From Chloroflexota bacterium (GTDB taxonomy: Bacteria; Chloroflexota; Anaerolineae; UBA4142), in the NCBI GenBank assembly GCA_016215025.1, contig JACRMI010000191.1:62001-126000 (forward strand): DNA of 64,000 nt. The letters run 5' to 3'. The position numbers and the translations under genes are program-made. Numbering within the stretch: the first letter of the stretch is position 1; every line of letters starts with the position of its first letter. The notes under the pieces are model-generated. The model was not told the origin of the DNA. It saw nothing but the letters and a program-made list of their open reading frames with translations, and did not search any database. This document shows, in pieces, positions 61,899 through 64,000 of this stretch.

Positions 61899-62676
61899 TT
61901 CTGGCATCAATCTCAGTTACGTTTGCGCGGACGTTGCGGCGCTAACGAAGGAAGGCAAGCAACTCGTCGTCATGCATGGCACGGGCAAAGAGGCAGACGC
62001 ACTCGGCGAAAAGCTGGGACGACCTGCGCGACACGTCACGTCGCCGCAAGGATTCACATCGCGCTATACCGACCGCGACACACTGGAAGTTTTCGTGATG
62101 GCAGCGTGCGGCAAGGTCAACACGTTTCTCGTCGAAGGATTGCAAAAGCTGGGCGTGAACGCCATCGGCTTGAGCGGTGTCGATGGGCGATTGCTCGAAG
62201 GAACACGCAAGGACGCGATTCGCATCGTCGAAAACGGCAAGCAGCGCATCTTGCGCGACGATTACACCGGCAAGGTCGAAAAGGTGAACGCAGACTTGTT
62301 GCGCGTTCTGCTAGAACGCGGATATATTCCCGTCGTCGCACCGCTGGCGATTAGTTACCAAGGTGACGCGATCAACGTCGATGGCGACCGCGCGGCGGCG
62401 ATGATTGCGGGTGCGCTCGGCGCAGAGCAACTGATTATCGTGTCGAATGTGCCTGGGTTGCTGCGCGCGTATCCCGACGAATCGACACTGATTGCGCACA
62501 TCGACAAGAATCGCGTCGAGCAATCCATCGACTTTGCCGAAGGGCGCATGAAGAAAAAAGTTCTCGGTGCAAGCGAAGCGCTGGGACTGGGTGTCAAGCA
62601 AGTTATCTTTACCGATGGTCGAGTCGAACTGCCGATTCATCGAGCGATTGAGGGCAAAGGGACAGTCATCGAATGA
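61873..62676 (+). CDS. lysZ: [LysW]-aminoadipate / acetylglutamate kinase
   Basis: 267 residues of the amino-acid kinase fold. MIVIKIGGSSG (1-11) is the phosphate loop. LEGTRKDAIR, VAPLAISYQGDAINVDGDRAA (about 155-175) and GRMKKKVLGASEAL (about 226-239) resemble LysZ more than classical ArgB. It phosphorylates a LysW-bound substrate (or N-acetylglutamate). Its start overlaps the MNT gene and its stop overlaps the transporter gene. Confidence 0.9.
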   Translation: MIVIKIGGSSGINLSYVCADVAALTKEGKQLVVMHGTGKEADALGEKLGRPARHVTSPQGFTSRYTDRDTLEVFVMAACGKVNTFLVEGLQKLGVNAIGLSGVDGRLLEGTRKDAIRIVENGKQRILRDDYTGKVEKVNADLLRVLLERGYIPVVAPLAISYQGDAINVDGDRAAAMIAGALGAEQLIIVSNVPGLLRAYPDESTLIAHIDKNRVEQSIDFAEGRMKKKVLGASEALGLGVKQVIFTDGRVELPIHRAIEGKGTVIE

Positions 62677-63116
62677 GGAGTACAAGTTTGTCGACAACCA
62701 CTATCGTTCTGGCGATTGTCGCGATGGGCATCATCGCCCTCGCCGATGTGTCGATCAAACAATCCGCAGGTAAAATTAGTTCGAGTCTTGGAACTCTGGT
62801 CTATGCGATTACGGCGGTTGGCATTCCGCTCGTTTGGACCTTATGGACACATTGGAATGGCGGTCTGCAAGTAACAAAAGAAGGTGTGTTTTGGTCGATG
62901 GCGACAGGGGTGTGGTTTAGTATTTTTACTGGCTTGCTGTTTCTCGTCTTTTCGCAAGGCGTCAATCTGTCGATCGGTTCACCGGTGATTCGCATGGGCG
63001 GCATTGTGCTGGCAGCCACACTCGGCATTATCGTTTTTCGCGAAGGCATTAATTTGCAATACATCATCGGATTCTTGTTGGCAGCAGTTGGAATTTTTCT
63101 CGTCGTAACGCGCTAA
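62673..63116 (+). CDS. Half-size DMT/EamA-type membrane transporter
   Basis: 147 residues with four to five helices (about 10-27, 42-60, 75-95, 103-118, 122-144). PVIRMGGIVLAATLGIIVFREGIN is a typical EamA/SMR segment. It is about half the usual ten-helix length, so it would work as a dimer. Possibly it exports amino acids, given the neighbours. ATGA overlap with lysZ. Confidence 0.7.
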   Translation: MRSTSLSTTTIVLAIVAMGIIALADVSIKQSAGKISSSLGTLVYAITAVGIPLVWTLWTHWNGGLQVTKEGVFWSMATGVWFSIFTGLLFLVFSQGVNLSIGSPVIRMGGIVLAATLGIIVFREGINLQYIIGFLLAAVGIFLVVTR

Positions 63117-63195
63117 CGATTTATGATTTCTGAATTATGATTTAAGCACACGGAACGAAAAGGAAATCCTAAATCATAAATCCCAAATTCTAAAT
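63117..63195. repeat. Short-word quasi-palindrome before lysJ
   Basis: CGATTTATGATTTCTGAATT and its answer AAATCCTAAATCATAAATCC would pair around a short centre. The same word set as at 4999-5080. Confidence 0.7.
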
Positions 63196-63204
63196 GAGGT
63201 AACG

Positions 63205-64000
63205 GTGTCCATTTCTGAGATTGAGTCCAAGTATACATCCGGCGTTTACGCCAAGCGACCGATTGCAATGGTGCGCGGAAAAGGTGCGCATCTTTGGGAC
63301 GAAGCAGGCAAGGAATACATCGATTGTGTAGGTGGGCAAGGCGCGGCGAATGTTGGTCACGCGAATCCCGTCGTCGCCGATGCGATTGCCGAACAAGCGC
63401 GTACGTTGATTTCGCTCACCGAAATTTTTTACAACGACAAACGCGCGGCGATGGAAGAAAAACTCGTCGCGATTTCGCCGAATCATGCCGACCGGGTTTT
63501 CCTCTGCAACTCGGGAGCCGAAGCGATTGAAGGATCGTTGAAGTTTGCACGCTATGCAACCGGGCGCACTGGCATCGTGGCGATGATGCGCAGCTTTCAC
63601 GGACGCACGATGGGTGCGTTAAGCACAACGTGGACGGCTAAATATCGCGAACCATTTCTGCCGCTCATTCCCGATGTTTCATTTATCCCATACGACAATC
63701 TCGATAAGGCGCGTGAGGCGATTACTGACAAGACGGCAGGCGTCATCGTCGAAGTCGTGCAAGGCGAAGGCGGCGTGCATCCTGGCTCGCGCGAATTTCT
63801 ACTGGGCTTGCAAGAACTCTGCCGCGAGCGCGGCGCAATGCTGATCGCCGATGAAGTGCAGACGGGCTTTGGCCGCACGGGCAAAATGTTTGCGTCGGAA
63901 CATTACGGACTGGAAGCCGATTTTGTCGCCGTCGCGAAATCGATTGCGGGTGGAATGCCGATGGGTGCGATTCTGCTTGGTAATCGTGTGAAAAAACTAG
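63205..64000 (+). CDS. lysJ: [LysW]-aminoadipate semialdehyde / acetylornithine aminotransferase (3' partial)
   Basis: About 265 residues are visible and the frame runs off the window. It is a class III PLP aminotransferase: LWDEAGKEYIDCVGGQGAANVGHANP (about 31-57), NSGAEAIEGSLKFAR (about 102-116), FHGRTMGALS, LIADEVQTGFGRTGK (about 214-228, PLP-ring Asp) and the PLP lysine in AVAKSIAGGMPMGA (about 244-257). The start is GTG with GAGGT upstream. With lysY and lysZ it forms a nearly complete late pathway. Confidence 0.92.
   Translation, partial: MSISEIESKYTSGVYAKRPIAMVRGKGAHLWDEAGKEYIDCVGGQGAANVGHANPVVADAIAEQARTLISLTEIFYNDKRAAMEEKLVAISPNHADRVFLCNSGAEAIEGSLKFARYATGRTGIVAMMRSFHGRTMGALSTTWTAKYREPFLPLIPDVSFIPYDNLDKAREAITDKTAGVIVEVVQGEGGVHPGSREFLLGLQELCRERGAMLIADEVQTGFGRTGKMFASEHYGLEADFVAVAKSIAGGMPMGAILLGNRVKKL

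Overview
The window looks like chromosomal DNA of a Chloroflexota bacterium of the Anaerolineae type. This rests on three things. Several membrane proteins belong to families described mainly from Chloroflexi and archaea (Chlor_Arch_YYY/DUF2298 and Agl23/TIGR03663). Arginine/lysine biosynthesis genes resemble the LysW-carrier type. Many extracytoplasmic proteins carry Thr/Pro-rich linkers. No tRNA, rRNA, CRISPR array, prophage or transposase gene was seen.

Layout. 1-3093 (+): an ABC exporter, made of a 5'-truncated FtsX/MacB-type permease and a protein with two fused ATPase domains. 3133-18698 (-): a long co-directional block, in transcription order a membrane protein, YfcE-like phosphoesterase, argF, a TPR protein, cdaA, cdaR, a YfhO-like protein, an AmaP-like protein, scpB, rluB, cmk, plsC and glmS. 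The 490-base plsC-glmS gap holds what reads as a glmS self-cleaving ribozyme with large insertions. 18773-18849: a divergent promoter region. 18899-26449 (+): a UROD-type methyltransferase, a DinB-like protein, two secreted proteins, a HAD hydrolase and a small kinase. 26442-26651: a promoter, a strongly folded RNA and an intrinsic terminator, upstream of a PAS-GAF-HD-GYP protein (26726-29761).

30037-55138 (+) is a surface-glycan or glycosylation region. It encodes two flippase-like (AglD/UPF0104) proteins, a CDP-paratose-2-epimerase-like enzyme interrupted by a full intein, a GT4 glycosyltransferase, two GT39-like proteins, a GT39-YYY fusion, a second YYY protein, an Agl23-like protein fused to NHL repeats, small secreted proteins, and an ECF sigma factor with a possible membrane anti-sigma partner. 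55160-64000 (+): sucC with a structured leader and no sucD beside it, a 2H phosphoesterase, an S51 peptidase, an M20 hydrolase, a GNAT, lysY/argC, lysZ/argB, a half-size DMT transporter and a 3'-truncated lysJ/argD. Three toxin-antitoxin-like remnants lie among these genes, two with in-frame TAA codons.

Two kinds of repeat run through the window. One is a palindromic family with TGTCATTCTGAG / CTCAGAATGACA ends; one copy is flanked by a 12-base direct repeat. The other is short-word, quasi-palindromic low-complexity DNA that fills gaps and also enters coding sequence (GlmS, both YYY proteins) and the P1 loop of the ribozyme. The strongest candidates for new biology are the intein inside the catalytic YxxxK motif, the expanded glmS ribozyme, the RNA before the HD-GYP gene, and the YYY/Agl23/AglD membrane cluster.
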